Origin: UQRS01 sp964481575
GTDB lineage: Bacteria; Bacillota; Clostridia; Oscillospirales; Acutalibacteraceae
Reading direction: 5' to 3'
Assembly (NCBI GenBank): GCA_964481575.1
Contig: CAYZTR010000007.1
Location: 4,113-68,112, forward strand
DNA length: 64,000 nt
The first letter of the stretch is position 1, and each line of letters begins with the position of its first letter. Positions 8,964 to 17,436 of the stretch are shown here, piece by piece. The notes under the pieces are model-generated. The model saw only the letters and a list, made by a program, of their open reading frames with translations. It made no database searches and was not told the origin of the DNA. Made by a program: the position numbers and the translations under genes.

Positions 8964-9336
8964 AATGAATGACACTCCTTTTATTGATCATATTCCCTTG
9001 CGAGCCAAGCGCTTTCTGATGCTTGACGCGTACGTTGGAAGCAGCTTTGGGAATACATACAGAGCAGATGAATTTCCAGCGCAGCCATCGCGGCAGCACT
9101 GCACCCGCCGTTTCGGTATATCCAAAGCTTCACTTCACATTGCTTTAACACATTTGCCGGCTCCACATTGGCACCACATTTTGTGTCATCTACCGGCACC
9201 CTTCGAATTCCATCTTCCTCCTTCCATTGATTTCGCTCCCTGTTTTCTGACAATCCGGGCGGAATCCTTCCTGAAAGGGAGCCACATTCCCCACCGGTTT
9301 CCTGCTCTGGAATGCACGTATGCAGTTCACACCTGT
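8964..9336 (-). other. Long 5' leader of the MFS transcript
   Basis: About 370 bases separate the likely transcription start (downstream of the promoter at 9337-9365) from the MFS start codon. The leader is not AT-rich. It contains several small open frames on the minus strand, including a 14-codon one encoding MWCQCGAGKCVKAM. I recognise no riboswitch class. An 84-90-codon open frame also spans much of it, without a convincing ribosome binding site. Confidence 0.45.
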
Positions 9337-9365
9337 ATTATATTGTATTTTTTATTATATTTCAA
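9337..9365 (-). promoter_or_regulatory. Sigma-A-type promoter for MFS-SDR transcript
   Basis: TTGAAA and TATAAT on the minus strand with a 17-base spacer, in an AT-rich setting. Confidence 0.65.
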
Positions 9366-9474
9366 ATATAAATTACAAAAATTATAAAAATATAAGTAAA
9401 ATCTTTCAAAAACCCACTTTTTTTGGAAGATCCGGACGCTAAAGTACGAATCAGAGAAAAGCGCAATGAATAAA

Positions 9475-9517
9475 GAGCTGTCCCAGCGCTGCCTCCCGTT
9501 TTCTCGTGAGACAGCTC
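9475..9517 (-). terminator. Probable terminator after malic enzyme
   Basis: GAGCTGTC pairs with GACAGCTC around a long loop; on the minus strand a T-rich stretch (TTTATTCATT) follows. It shares the CTGTC/GACAG core with other terminators in this window. Bases 9518-9623 hold nothing else that I can see. Confidence 0.55.
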
Positions 9518-9623
9518 TCCTTTGTTTTGCCTTTGTTGGATCCGGCGAAAAATTTCAGGGACCATTCCCGAACACTGCAAGGAACCATTCCATGGGGGCA
9601 GACCCGATGGACTGTACCTACTC

Positions 9624-10796
9624 TTAAATCCTGGCCACGCCGCAGTCTCTGGCAGCTTGGGCAACAGCAGCGGCGACGCTGACCACCACCTTTTTATTGA
9701 AGGCGTCGGGAATGATACAATCGGCCGACAAAGACTCTTCCGGTATGACCCCGGCAATGGCGTAAGCGGCGGCCAGCTTCATCTCCTCCGTGATGTCCGA
9801 GGCCCGGACATCCAAGGCGCCCCGGAACATACCGGGGAAACACAGCACATTGTTGATTTGATTGGGATAATCCGACCGGCCGGTACCCACCACGGCGGCA
9901 CCGTGGGCTTTGGCCTCCTCCGGCATAATTTCCGGCACCGGGTTGGCCATGGCCAGCACGATGGCGTCCCGGGCCATGGACTCCACCATCTCCCCCTTCA
10001 GCACGCCGGGAGCCGAAACCCCGATGAAAATATCGGCGCCCTGAATCACCTGATCCAGGCTGCCCCGCTTATTCCCCCGATTAGACAGGCGGGCCATTTC
10101 CAAGTGGGCGGGGTTGGCCGTCTCCATGCCGTCATACAAAGCGCCCTCCTTATCCACCATAATCAGATCCCCGATGCCGGCAGACAGGAACATTTTGCCG
10201 ATGGCGCAGCCGGCAGAGCCGGCACCGTTAATCACCAGGGTGGACGCTTCCAGCGTTTTGCCCACCACCTTCAGGGCGTTGATTACCGCCGCCAGGCAAA
10301 CCACTGCCGTACCGTGCTGGTCATCGTGGAACACTGGGATGTCGCAAACCTCCTTCAGCTTCCGTTCAATCTCAAAGCAACGGGGGGCGGCAATATCCTC
10401 CAGGTTAATACCGCCGAAGGAACCGGCCAGCAGACTGACGGTGCGGACAATCTCATCCACATCCTTAGAGCGGATGCACAAGGGGAAAGCATCCACCCCG
10501 GCAAACTCCTTGAACAGGACGCATTTTCCCTCCATCACCGGCATTCCAGCCTCAGGGCCAATATCCCCCAGGCCCAAAACGGCGGTACCGTCAGTGACCA
10601 CCGCCACCAGATTGTGCCGCCGGGTATAGGTATAGGACAGATTCACATCCTCCTGAATCTTTAAACAAGGCTCTGCCACACCGGGGGTATAGGCCACTGC
10701 CAGGTCGGCCATGGTCTTTAACGTCGGCCGGCTGGCAATCTCAATTTTCCCAGCCCATTCCCGGTGCTGCTGCAACGCAAACTCTTTTTTATCCAT
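9624..10796 (-). CDS. NAD(P)-dependent malic enzyme
   Basis: The 390-residue protein is a short bacterial malic enzyme, converting malate to pyruvate and CO2 with reduction of NAD(P). The N-terminal domain has the AYTPGVAEPC segment with the catalytic Tyr and the Lys in LFKEFAGVDAF. DDQHGTA marks the metal- and nucleotide-linked region, and INGAGSAG is the Rossmann loop of the cofactor domain. Length fits the small single-chain type, without the phosphotransacetylase domain of larger relatives. The ATG at 10796 follows GGAGGA with 7-base spacing, making it preferable to an upstream in-frame start. It supplies pyruvate, the substrate of the PFOR at the right end. Confidence 0.95.
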   Translation of the reverse strand: MDKKEFALQQHREWAGKIEIASRPTLKTMADLAVAYTPGVAEPCLKIQEDVNLSYTYTRRHNLVAVVTDGTAVLGLGDIGPEAGMPVMEGKCVLFKEFAGVDAFPLCIRSKDVDEIVRTVSLLAGSFGGINLEDIAAPRCFEIERKLKEVCDIPVFHDDQHGTAVVCLAAVINALKVVGKTLEASTLVINGAGSAGCAIGKMFLSAGIGDLIMVDKEGALYDGMETANPAHLEMARLSNRGNKRGSLDQVIQGADIFIGVSAPGVLKGEMVESMARDAIVLAMANPVPEIMPEEAKAHGAAVVGTGRSDYPNQINNVLCFPGMFRGALDVRASDITEEMKLAAAYAIAGVIPEESLSADCIIPDAFNKKVVVSVAAAVAQAARDCGVARI

Positions 10797-10887
10797 TACG
10801 ATTCCTCCGTGAAATTGCAAGATACATCTCTATTATACATCACAAAATCCATTTGTCCAGCCTCTTTATTTTTGATGAAATCACACC

Positions 10888-10916
10888 TTGCGAAGCAGGG
10901 GGAAAAATGCTATAAT
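10888..10916 (+). promoter_or_regulatory. Sigma-A-type promoter for purL
   Basis: TTGCGA and TATAAT with a 17-base spacer, about 45 bases before the purL start. Confidence 0.75.
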
Positions 10917-10963
10917 TTGAACAACTGTAACCCAACACCTTATATCGCAATGGAGGCGTCAGT

Positions 10964-13900
10964 ATGGTAAGAAGAATCTTCGTTGAAAAGAAACCCGGTT
11001 TTGACATTGAAGCCGGACACATGCGAAACGATTTGGTGGACAGTCTGGGGCTGGATTCCGGCTTGGAGCTTCGCCTGTTTAACCGCTACGATGTGGACGG
11101 GGTATCGGACCAGGAGTTCGCCGCTGCCAAAAACACCATCTTTTCTGAACCCAATGTGGACACAGTCTATGAGGAGGAATTCCCCCTGTCCGCACCTTGG
11201 CAGTATTTTGCCACCGAATATCTTCCCGGCCAGTATGACCAGCGGGCCGACTCGGCCGCCCAGTGCGTCCAACTGCTGACCCAGGGGGAGCGTCCTCAGG
11301 TGGTCACCGCCCGGGTCATCGCCCTGAAAGGGGATCTAACCCCCGGCCAGCTGGCCAAGGTTCAGCAGTATGTCATCAATCCGGTGGAATCCCGCCTGGC
11401 TTCCATGGACAAGCCCGCCAACCTGCATATGGCTGTAACCCAGCCTGCGGATGTGGAACTGCTGACCGGCTTCACCGCCAAAACGGATGAAGAAATCGCC
11501 GCCTATCACGCTCAGGTGGGCTTTGCCATGAGCGTGGCGGACCTGTGCTTCTGCCGGGATTACTTTCAGTCCGAAGGTCGGGATCCCTTCATCACCGAAT
11601 TGAAGGTCATCGACACCTACTGGTCGGATCATTGCCGCCACACCACCTTCCTGACCCGGCTGGACAAAATCACGGTGGAAAACGGCAAGCGCTCTGCCGC
11701 CATTCAAAAGGCCCTGGAAGGCTATTTTGCCGACCGGAAAGAGGTCTATGGGGAACGGGACAAAACCGTCTGTCTCATGGACATGGCCTGTATCGGGGCC
11801 AAGTTGCTGAAGAAGCGGGGCATGATCCCCGATCTGGACGAATCCGAGGAAATCAACGCCTGTTCCATTAACGCCGACATTACTGTGGACGGCCAGGCGG
11901 AGCACTGGCTCATTCAGTTTAAAAACGAGACCCACAACCATCCCACCGAGATTGAACCCTTCGGCGGTGCAGCCACCTGCCTGGGCGGCGCCATCCGGGA
12001 TCCACTGTCGGGTCGCTCCTATGTGTATCAGGCCATGCGGGTCACCGGCTCCGGCGACCCCACCAAGCCTTTCTCTGAAACCTTGCCGGGCAAGCTCCCC
12101 TCCAAAAAGATCACCACCACCGCAGCAGCNNNNNNNNNNTCCTATGGCAACCAGATCGGCCTGGCTACCGGGCAGGTAACCGAGCTGTATCACCCCGGCT
12201 ATGTAGCAAAACGTCTGGAAATCGGCGCCGTGGTCGCCGCCAGTCCCAAGGAAAATGTATTTCGCGGCGTTCCCGCCCCCGGGGACATTATCGTCCTGCT
12301 GGGCGGCCGCACCGGCCGTGACGGCTGCGGCGGGGCCACCGGCTCTTCCAAAGCCCACAATACCGAATCCACCTCCACCTGCGGCGCTGAGGTGCAAAAG
12401 GGAAATCCCCCCACCGAGCGGAAGCTCCAGCGGCTGTTCCGCAACCCCACCGCCGCAAAAATGATCAAGCGCTGCAACGATTTTGGCGCCGGCGGCGTCA
12501 GCGTTGCCATTGGGGAGCTGGCCCCGGGTCTGGACATTGATCTGGACGCCGTTCCCAAGAAATATGAGGGGCTGGACGGCACCGAGCTGGCCATCTCCGA
12601 GTCTCAGGAGCGGATGGCCGTGGTGCTGGAGGCCAAGGATGTGGAAGCCTTTGCCGCCCTGGCCGCCCAGGAAAATCTGGAGTCCACCCCTGTGGCCGTG
12701 GTTACCGACAAGGGCCGGCTGCACATGGTTTGGCGGGGCAAAACTGTAGTGGATCTATCCCGTGACTTTTTGGACACCAACGGCGTGACCCAGGTGGCCG
12801 ACGCCGTCATCACCGCCCCCGCCGAAGTGGGTTATCGGGACACCGTCCCCGCCGCGCTGCAGGCAAAAGCGCCCCTGGATGCCTTTGCCGAGAATCTGAC
12901 CCGGATGGAAGTCTGTGGGCAAAAGGGACTGGCCGAGCGGTTTGACGCCTCCATCGGCGCTTCCACCGTGCTGATGCCCTTTGCCGGAAAAGAACAACTG
13001 ACCCCCGAAGAAGCCATGGTAGCCAAAATTCCTCTGGAGCATGGAGAAACCGACGATGCTACCGCCATGGCCTTTGGCGGCATTCCCGGTCTGCTGGCCG
13101 ACAGCCCCTTCCACGGCGCGGTCTTTGCCGTTATGGAATCCCTGGCTAAATTGGCTGCTGTAGGCGCCGACCCTGCCAAGGCCCGGCTCACCTTCCAGGA
13201 GTATTTTGAGCGTCTGGGTGCCGACCCCACCCGTTGGGGCAAGCCCGCCGCCGCTCTGCTGGGGGCCCTCACCGCCCAGAAGGAAATGGGGGTTCCCTCC
13301 ATTGGCGGCAAGGACTCCATGTCCGGCTCCTTCAATGATTTGGACGTCCCCCCCACCCTGGTGAGCTTTGCCCTGGCCATGACCAAGGCCAGCACCACCG
13401 GCTCGGCGGCCTTCCAAACCGCTGGAGATCAAATTGTTCTGCTGCCCCTGCCCATGGCCGGGGATCTGCCGGATTTCGCTGCCGCCAAGGCGCTGAACAC
13501 CAAGGTAGCTGCCCTGGTAACCAACAAACAGCTGGCCGCCGTCAGCGTAGTGAAAGAGGGCGGCGCTGCCGCCTGTGTGGCCAAGATGGCCTTCGGAAAC
13601 CAGCTGGGTGCTCGCATCACTTGCACCGATGCCGCCACCCTTTTCGCCCCCGCCGCCGCTTCCTTTGTGGCCGAGGTGGCCGATTTGTCCGTATTGGAGG
13701 GCATAGCGTATACCGTCCTGGGGCAGATCACCGAGGACGGCTGCTTCACCCTGGCAGGCCAGACCCTGCCGGTGGAACAGGCCACCCAGCTCTGGCTGGG
13801 CAAACTGGAGCCGGTGTTCCCTCTGCGCAGCGATGCCACAGTCAACATGGAGCCCCAGGTTCCGCTCTTTGCAGAAAAGAGCAGTCTGGCGCCTGCCATC

Positions 13901-14707
13901 AAGGTCGCCAAGCCCCGGGTATTTATTCCGGTATTCCCCGGTACTAACTGCGAGGTGGACACCGCCCGCGCCTTTGAGCGGGCCGGTGCTCAGCCGGAAA
14001 TTTTTGTGGTGAAGAACCTGACCGCTGCGGATATTGAGGAATCCGCCGCCTACATTGCCTCCGCCATTGACAAGGCCCAAATGGTCATGTTCCCCGGCGG
14101 CTTCTCCGGCGGCGACGAGCCCGACGGCTCGGGCAAATTCATTGCCACCACCTTCCGGGGCGGCCGGGTCAAAGAAGCCATGGATCGGCTCCTGCAGCAG
14201 CGGGACGGCCTGATTCTGGGAATCTGTAACGGGTTCCAGGCCCTGATTAAGCTGGGGCTGGTTCCCTACGGGGAGATTCGCACCCAGTCAGAAACTGCCC
14301 CCACCCTGACCTTTAACACCCTGGGCCGGCATATTTCCCGGATGGTATATACCCGGGTCACCTCTGTCAAGTCCCCTTGGCTGTCTCTCTGCCAGCCCGG
14401 GGATATCCACGCCGTCCCCATCTCCCATGGGGAGGGCCGCTTTGTGGCCGATGCGGCCACAGTAGCCCAGTTGGCGGCCAATGGCCAAATCGCCTTCCAG
14501 TATGTGGATGCGGCAGGCCAGCCCACGGCAGACATCGCCTACAACCCCAACGGTTCCGTCTGTGCCATTGAGGGCATCACCTCTCCCGATGGCCGCGTCC
14601 TGGGGAAGATGGGCCACTCGGAACGCTGCCAGGCCAACTGCTATACCAACGTCCCCGGCGAAAAGGATCAAAAGCTCTTTGCCGCCGGCGTGCAATATTT
14701 TAAATAA
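10964..14707 (+). CDS. purL: Phosphoribosylformylglycinamidine synthase, single-chain
   Basis: This 1247-residue protein is the large fused form of FGAM synthase, the fourth step of purine synthesis (FGAR + Gln + ATP to FGAM). In order it has an N-terminal domain, two AIR-synthase-like halves (FKNETHNHPTE near residue 320; GGKDSM in the second half) and a C-terminal glutamine amidotransferase. That domain starts at VFPGTNCEVD, with nucleophile Cys1088 in GICNGFQ and the partner His in ISHGEGRF. Ten Ns at 12130-12139 leave the frame intact. The ATG follows GGAGG with 7-base spacing and a clear promoter. A phosphoglycerate mutase gene follows after a hairpin. Confidence 0.97.
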   Translation: MVRRIFVEKKPGFDIEAGHMRNDLVDSLGLDSGLELRLFNRYDVDGVSDQEFAAAKNTIFSEPNVDTVYEEEFPLSAPWQYFATEYLPGQYDQRADSAAQCVQLLTQGERPQVVTARVIALKGDLTPGQLAKVQQYVINPVESRLASMDKPANLHMAVTQPADVELLTGFTAKTDEEIAAYHAQVGFAMSVADLCFCRDYFQSEGRDPFITELKVIDTYWSDHCRHTTFLTRLDKITVENGKRSAAIQKALEGYFADRKEVYGERDKTVCLMDMACIGAKLLKKRGMIPDLDESEEINACSINADITVDGQAEHWLIQFKNETHNHPTEIEPFGGAATCLGGAIRDPLSGRSYVYQAMRVTGSGDPTKPFSETLPGKLPSKKITTTAAXXXXSYGNQIGLATGQVTELYHPGYVAKRLEIGAVVAASPKENVFRGVPAPGDIIVLLGGRTGRDGCGGATGSSKAHNTESTSTCGAEVQKGNPPTERKLQRLFRNPTAAKMIKRCNDFGAGGVSVAIGELAPGLDIDLDAVPKKYEGLDGTELAISESQERMAVVLEAKDVEAFAALAAQENLESTPVAVVTDKGRLHMVWRGKTVVDLSRDFLDTNGVTQVADAVITAPAEVGYRDTVPAALQAKAPLDAFAENLTRMEVCGQKGLAERFDASIGASTVLMPFAGKEQLTPEEAMVAKIPLEHGETDDATAMAFGGIPGLLADSPFHGAVFAVMESLAKLAAVGADPAKARLTFQEYFERLGADPTRWGKPAAALLGALTAQKEMGVPSIGGKDSMSGSFNDLDVPPTLVSFALAMTKASTTGSAAFQTAGDQIVLLPLPMAGDLPDFAAAKALNTKVAALVTNKQLAAVSVVKEGGAAACVAKMAFGNQLGARITCTDAATLFAPAAASFVAEVADLSVLEGIAYTVLGQITEDGCFTLAGQTLPVEQATQLWLGKLEPVFPLRSDATVNMEPQVPLFAEKSSLAPAIKVAKPRVFIPVFPGTNCEVDTARAFERAGAQPEIFVVKNLTAADIEESAAYIASAIDKAQMVMFPGGFSGGDEPDGSGKFIATTFRGGRVKEAMDRLLQQRDGLILGICNGFQALIKLGLVPYGEIRTQSETAPTLTFNTLGRHISRMVYTRVTSVKSPWLSLCQPGDIHAVPISHGEGRFVADAATVAQLAANGQIAFQYVDAAGQPTADIAYNPNGSVCAIEGITSPDGRVLGKMGHSERCQANCYTNVPGEKDQKLFAAGVQYFK
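12130..12139. other. Assembly gap of ten Ns inside purL
   Basis: The run starts at the third base of a GCN (Ala) codon and masks exactly three further codons before SYGNQIGLATG. From memory of the family, AAAGYSSYGNQ is expected here, so three hidden residues fit and the gap length is probably right or in frame. Confidence 0.9.
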
Positions 14708-14715
14708 TGGATTCA

Positions 14716-14745
14716 GCGCCACCTCCCCCCGATGGAAGGTGGCGC
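14716..14745 (+). terminator. Hairpin after purL
   Basis: GCGCCACCT pairs with AGGTGGCGC. There is no T run, so it may be only a partial stop before the next gene 79 bases on. Confidence 0.5.
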
Positions 14746-14823
14746 CCATTCCCGCGTCGGAGGGGGCAATCTTCCCCTTGAACCGGCCAAGGATGACCAT
14801 AAAGAAAGAAGGACTTTCCAGCT

Positions 14824-16032
14824 ATGAAATACGCTGTTTTACTGTGTGACGGCATGGCCGATTATCCCTTTACAGGCCTTGGCGGCAAAACGCCCATGGA
14901 GTTGGCCTACAAGCCCCATATGGACGCGCTGGCCAGAATGGCCGAAGTGGGGCTTTGCAAAACGGTGGCTGACGGGCTCAAGCCCGGCAGCGATGTAGCC
15001 AACCTGTCAGTCATGGGGTACGACCCGCTGCAATGCTATACCGGCCGCTCTCCCCTGGAAGCCGCCAGCATCGGCATTGATTTAAAGGATACCGATGTCA
15101 CCCTGCGCTGCAACCTGGTAACCCTGTCAGATGCGGAAAACTATGCTGACAAAACCATGGTGGACTACTGCGCCGGGGACATTTCCTCGCAAGAGGCTGC
15201 CCAGATCATTGCCACCGTCCAGGAAACCTTCGGCAATGAGATTTACCGCTTTTATTCCGGTGTATCTTACCGCCACTGTCTGGTGGTGGATCACGGCACC
15301 ACCGACCTGGGTACCATGACCCCGCCCCACGACATTTCCGGCCGGGTTGTCGGAGCGTATCTTTCTCAGCATCCCAACGCTGCCCCCCTGCTGGAGCTGA
15401 TGCGTCGCAGCTATGACCTGCTCAAGGATCATCCGGTAAATCAGAAGCGGATAGCAGAAGGAAAACGCCCTGCCAACTCCATCTGGCTCTGGGGAGAGGG
15501 CACCAAGCCCCAAATCCAAAACTTTCAGGCCAAGAACGGCGTGAAAGGCGGCGTAGTCTCCGCAGTAGATCTGATCAAAGGCATCGGCATTCTGGCCGGT
15601 ATGGAGGTGGCCCAAGTAGAGGGCGCCACCGGCTACATTGACACCAACTTTGACGGGAAGGCCCAAGCGGCCGCCCAGCTGCTGGAGGAAGGCTGCGATT
15701 TGGTGTATGTCCACCTGGAGGCCCCCGACGAGTGCGGCCACCGGGGAGAGGCTCAAAATAAAATCAAGGCTATTGAATTTATCGACGATCAGGTACTGCC
15801 GGTGCTGCTGGAGGCACTGGACAAGGAGAAGGATTTCCGGATTCTGATTTGCCCGGATCATCCTACCCCCCTGTCAGTGCGCACCCACGTCAGCGATCCT
15901 GTCCCTTATCTGTTGTATCAGAAATCGGTGAAGAAGGATGGGGTCAGCCGTTTCACCGAAGCCACCGCCAAAGCAACCGGAATCTATCGGGACTATGGCC
16001 CCTCCCTGATGGACAGCCTGCTCCATGGATAA
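14824..16032 (+). CDS. Cofactor-independent phosphoglycerate mutase, ApgM type
   Basis: The 402-residue protein belongs to the alkaline-phosphatase-fold phosphoglycerate mutases of the archaeal type, which are shorter than the 500-residue GpmI. N-terminal CDGMADYP supplies the first metal ligand, and SDVANLSVMGYDP holds the Ser expected to be phosphorylated. Later HLEAPDECGH and CPDHPTPLSVRTH give further metal ligands. It interconverts 3- and 2-phosphoglycerate. Some relatives of this subfamily in bacteria lacking thrB were proposed to be homoserine kinases, so that remains a second possibility. The ATG follows AAGGAC. The downstream HAD gene overlaps its end by 8 bases. Confidence 0.88.
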   Translation: MKYAVLLCDGMADYPFTGLGGKTPMELAYKPHMDALARMAEVGLCKTVADGLKPGSDVANLSVMGYDPLQCYTGRSPLEAASIGIDLKDTDVTLRCNLVTLSDAENYADKTMVDYCAGDISSQEAAQIIATVQETFGNEIYRFYSGVSYRHCLVVDHGTTDLGTMTPPHDISGRVVGAYLSQHPNAAPLLELMRRSYDLLKDHPVNQKRIAEGKRPANSIWLWGEGTKPQIQNFQAKNGVKGGVVSAVDLIKGIGILAGMEVAQVEGATGYIDTNFDGKAQAAAQLLEEGCDLVYVHLEAPDECGHRGEAQNKIKAIEFIDDQVLPVLLEALDKEKDFRILICPDHPTPLSVRTHVSDPVPYLLYQKSVKKDGVSRFTEATAKATGIYRDYGPSLMDSLLHG

Positions 16033-16750
16033 AGCCGCGCTGAATACCGTATTGTTTGATCTGGACGGCACCCTGCTTCCCCTGGATCAGGATCTGTTTC
16101 TGAAGGACTATTTCCGATACCTTTGCCAAACCATGTCCCCGCTGGGGTATCCTCCGGAGCAGCTGGTAAAGGCAGTGGAAGCCGGTACCTGGGCTGCCTT
16201 CCGAAATGACGGCAGCGTTTCCAATGAACTTTGCTTCTGGCGGAACTTCACCGCGGCCTGCGGCAAAACCAAGGAAGAAGCTGAGCCTGATTTTCTGGAG
16301 TTTTATAAGGCCGATTTTCAAAGGCTCATAGCTGCTGCCCAACCCACACCTTTGGCGGGACAGTGTATCCGGGTGTTAAAAGGAAAGGGCTACACGGTGG
16401 CGCTGGCCACCAACCCCATCTTCCCGGCCGTAGCCACGGAAAGCCGCATGCGCTGGGCAGGACTGAACAAATCGGATTTCGCCCTGGTAACCACCTACGA
16501 GAACTCCAGCTACTGCAAGCCCAACCCGGACTATTACCGGGAGGTTCTGGAAAAAATCGGCAAGCAACCAGAAGAATGCCTCATGGTGGGCAATGACGTC
16601 ATAGAAGATATGGTGGCCCGGGAGCTGGGCCTGACCGTCAAGCTTCTGACCGGTTGCGTGCTCCATGATGAGGGCGCCGATCTGGCCCCCTTTGCCCCGG
16701 TGGATTTTCCTGGCCTGCTGGCCTATTTAGAGGCTTTGCCAACTGTATAA
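16025..16750 (+). CDS. HAD-family phosphatase
   Basis: The 241-residue protein has the haloacid dehalogenase motifs. These are DLDGTLL near residue 13 with the nucleophilic Asp, a Thr in LATNP as motif II, a Lys in SYCKPNPDYY as motif III and GNDVIEDM as motif IV. It would hydrolyse a small phosphorylated metabolite in the cytoplasm. It starts 8 bases inside the end of the phosphoglycerate mutase gene, so it is probably translationally coupled to it; the substrate may be a glycolytic by-product, but that is inference. A strong bidirectional terminator follows directly. Confidence 0.92.
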   Translation: MDKAALNTVLFDLDGTLLPLDQDLFLKDYFRYLCQTMSPLGYPPEQLVKAVEAGTWAAFRNDGSVSNELCFWRNFTAACGKTKEEAEPDFLEFYKADFQRLIAAAQPTPLAGQCIRVLKGKGYTVALATNPIFPAVATESRMRWAGLNKSDFALVTTYENSSYCKPNPDYYREVLEKIGKQPEECLMVGNDVIEDMVARELGLTVKLLTGCVLHDEGADLAPFAPVDFPGLLAYLEALPTV

Positions 16751-16755
16751 AAAAG

Positions 16756-16792
16756 CAACGCCTGCTGTTCTGGAAAGAGACAGCAGGCGTTG
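16756..16792. terminator. Bidirectional terminator, CTGCTGT core
   Basis: CAACGCCTGCTGT pairs with ACAGCAGGCGTTG; a T-rich tract follows on the plus strand and an A/T tract on the other side. It ends both the HAD gene and the converging lipoprotein gene. Confidence 0.85.
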
Positions 16793-16798
16793 TTCGTT

Positions 16799-17386
16799 TT
16801 ATTTTGTTTTGATATACGCAATCAGATCATCCGCGGGATTTAATCCGGTACATGCAGCGCCGGAAGAACCTTCTCCCTCCTCCAGCATCCAGGGCACTTC
16901 CGGCCCGGATTTGGTTTCTTCAGCCGTTACAAGAGAAAAAACCACGTCGCAATAGCTGCCCGTATCGTAGCGATAAATGAGATAGCGGCCCGTTTGATAG
17001 TCCTGGGTCCCAAAAGTCAAATACAGTTCCTCCCGGGTTCCCGGAATCTCAGCGCCGGATTCGTAGTGTGCATTGTCCCGCTGTTGATCCCGCAGCTCAT
17101 TTAATTCTAAAATACGTTGATATGCCTCGTCTTCCGGCAGGTAACAGCGCGCCGCCCCATCCACAACATAGAGGATGCTGGCAGGGCGTTCCAAATCCTG
17201 CACCTTTTTGTGGGCAAGCGCCTGGGTTTTCGTTCCCCGTTCTGCCGGGGGAGCATAGGCTTCCGTTGTGATATCCCTGTTTTTGTCTTCCGAACCAGCA
17301 GGAGAACCTTCCGTACCCCCCGCGCACCCGACCAACACCACGGCCAATAGAATTGTAATACAGTATACGATCCATTGTTTTTTCAT
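16799..17386 (-). CDS. Lipoprotein of unknown function, copy 1
   Basis: The 195-residue protein starts at ATG 17386 (MKKQWIV), 9 bases after GGAGG. It has a lipobox LVGC with the acylated Cys at 21, so it is exported and anchored on the outer face of the membrane. After a charged linker come VQDLERPASILYVVDG, GRYLIYRYD and a C-terminal ADDLIAYIKTK. The same segments recur in the lipoprotein at 23655-24254, so the two are paralogues. It follows the broken secreted caspase/CHAT-like gene at 17437-18312 by 50 bases, probably in the same transcript. I know of no function for the family. Confidence 0.85.
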   Translation of the reverse strand: MKKQWIVYCITILLAVVLVGCAGGTEGSPAGSEDKNRDITTEAYAPPAERGTKTQALAHKKVQDLERPASILYVVDGAARCYLPEDEAYQRILELNELRDQQRDNAHYESGAEIPGTREELYLTFGTQDYQTGRYLIYRYDTGSYCDVVFSLVTAEETKSGPEVPWMLEEGEGSSGAACTGLNPADDLIAYIKTK

Positions 17387-17436
17387 GACACGATACCTCC
17401 TTTTCGCCACTATACCACAGTAATATTCCTACTTCA

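Noticed and set aside
8981..9253. Minus-strand open frame of 90 codons in the MFS leader
   Set aside because: TTG start without a good ribosome binding site and no recognisable features; reported only as part of the leader.
12755..14080. Minus-strand open frame of 441 codons inside purL
   Set aside because: Gly-rich shadow of a conserved enzyme gene on the plus strand.
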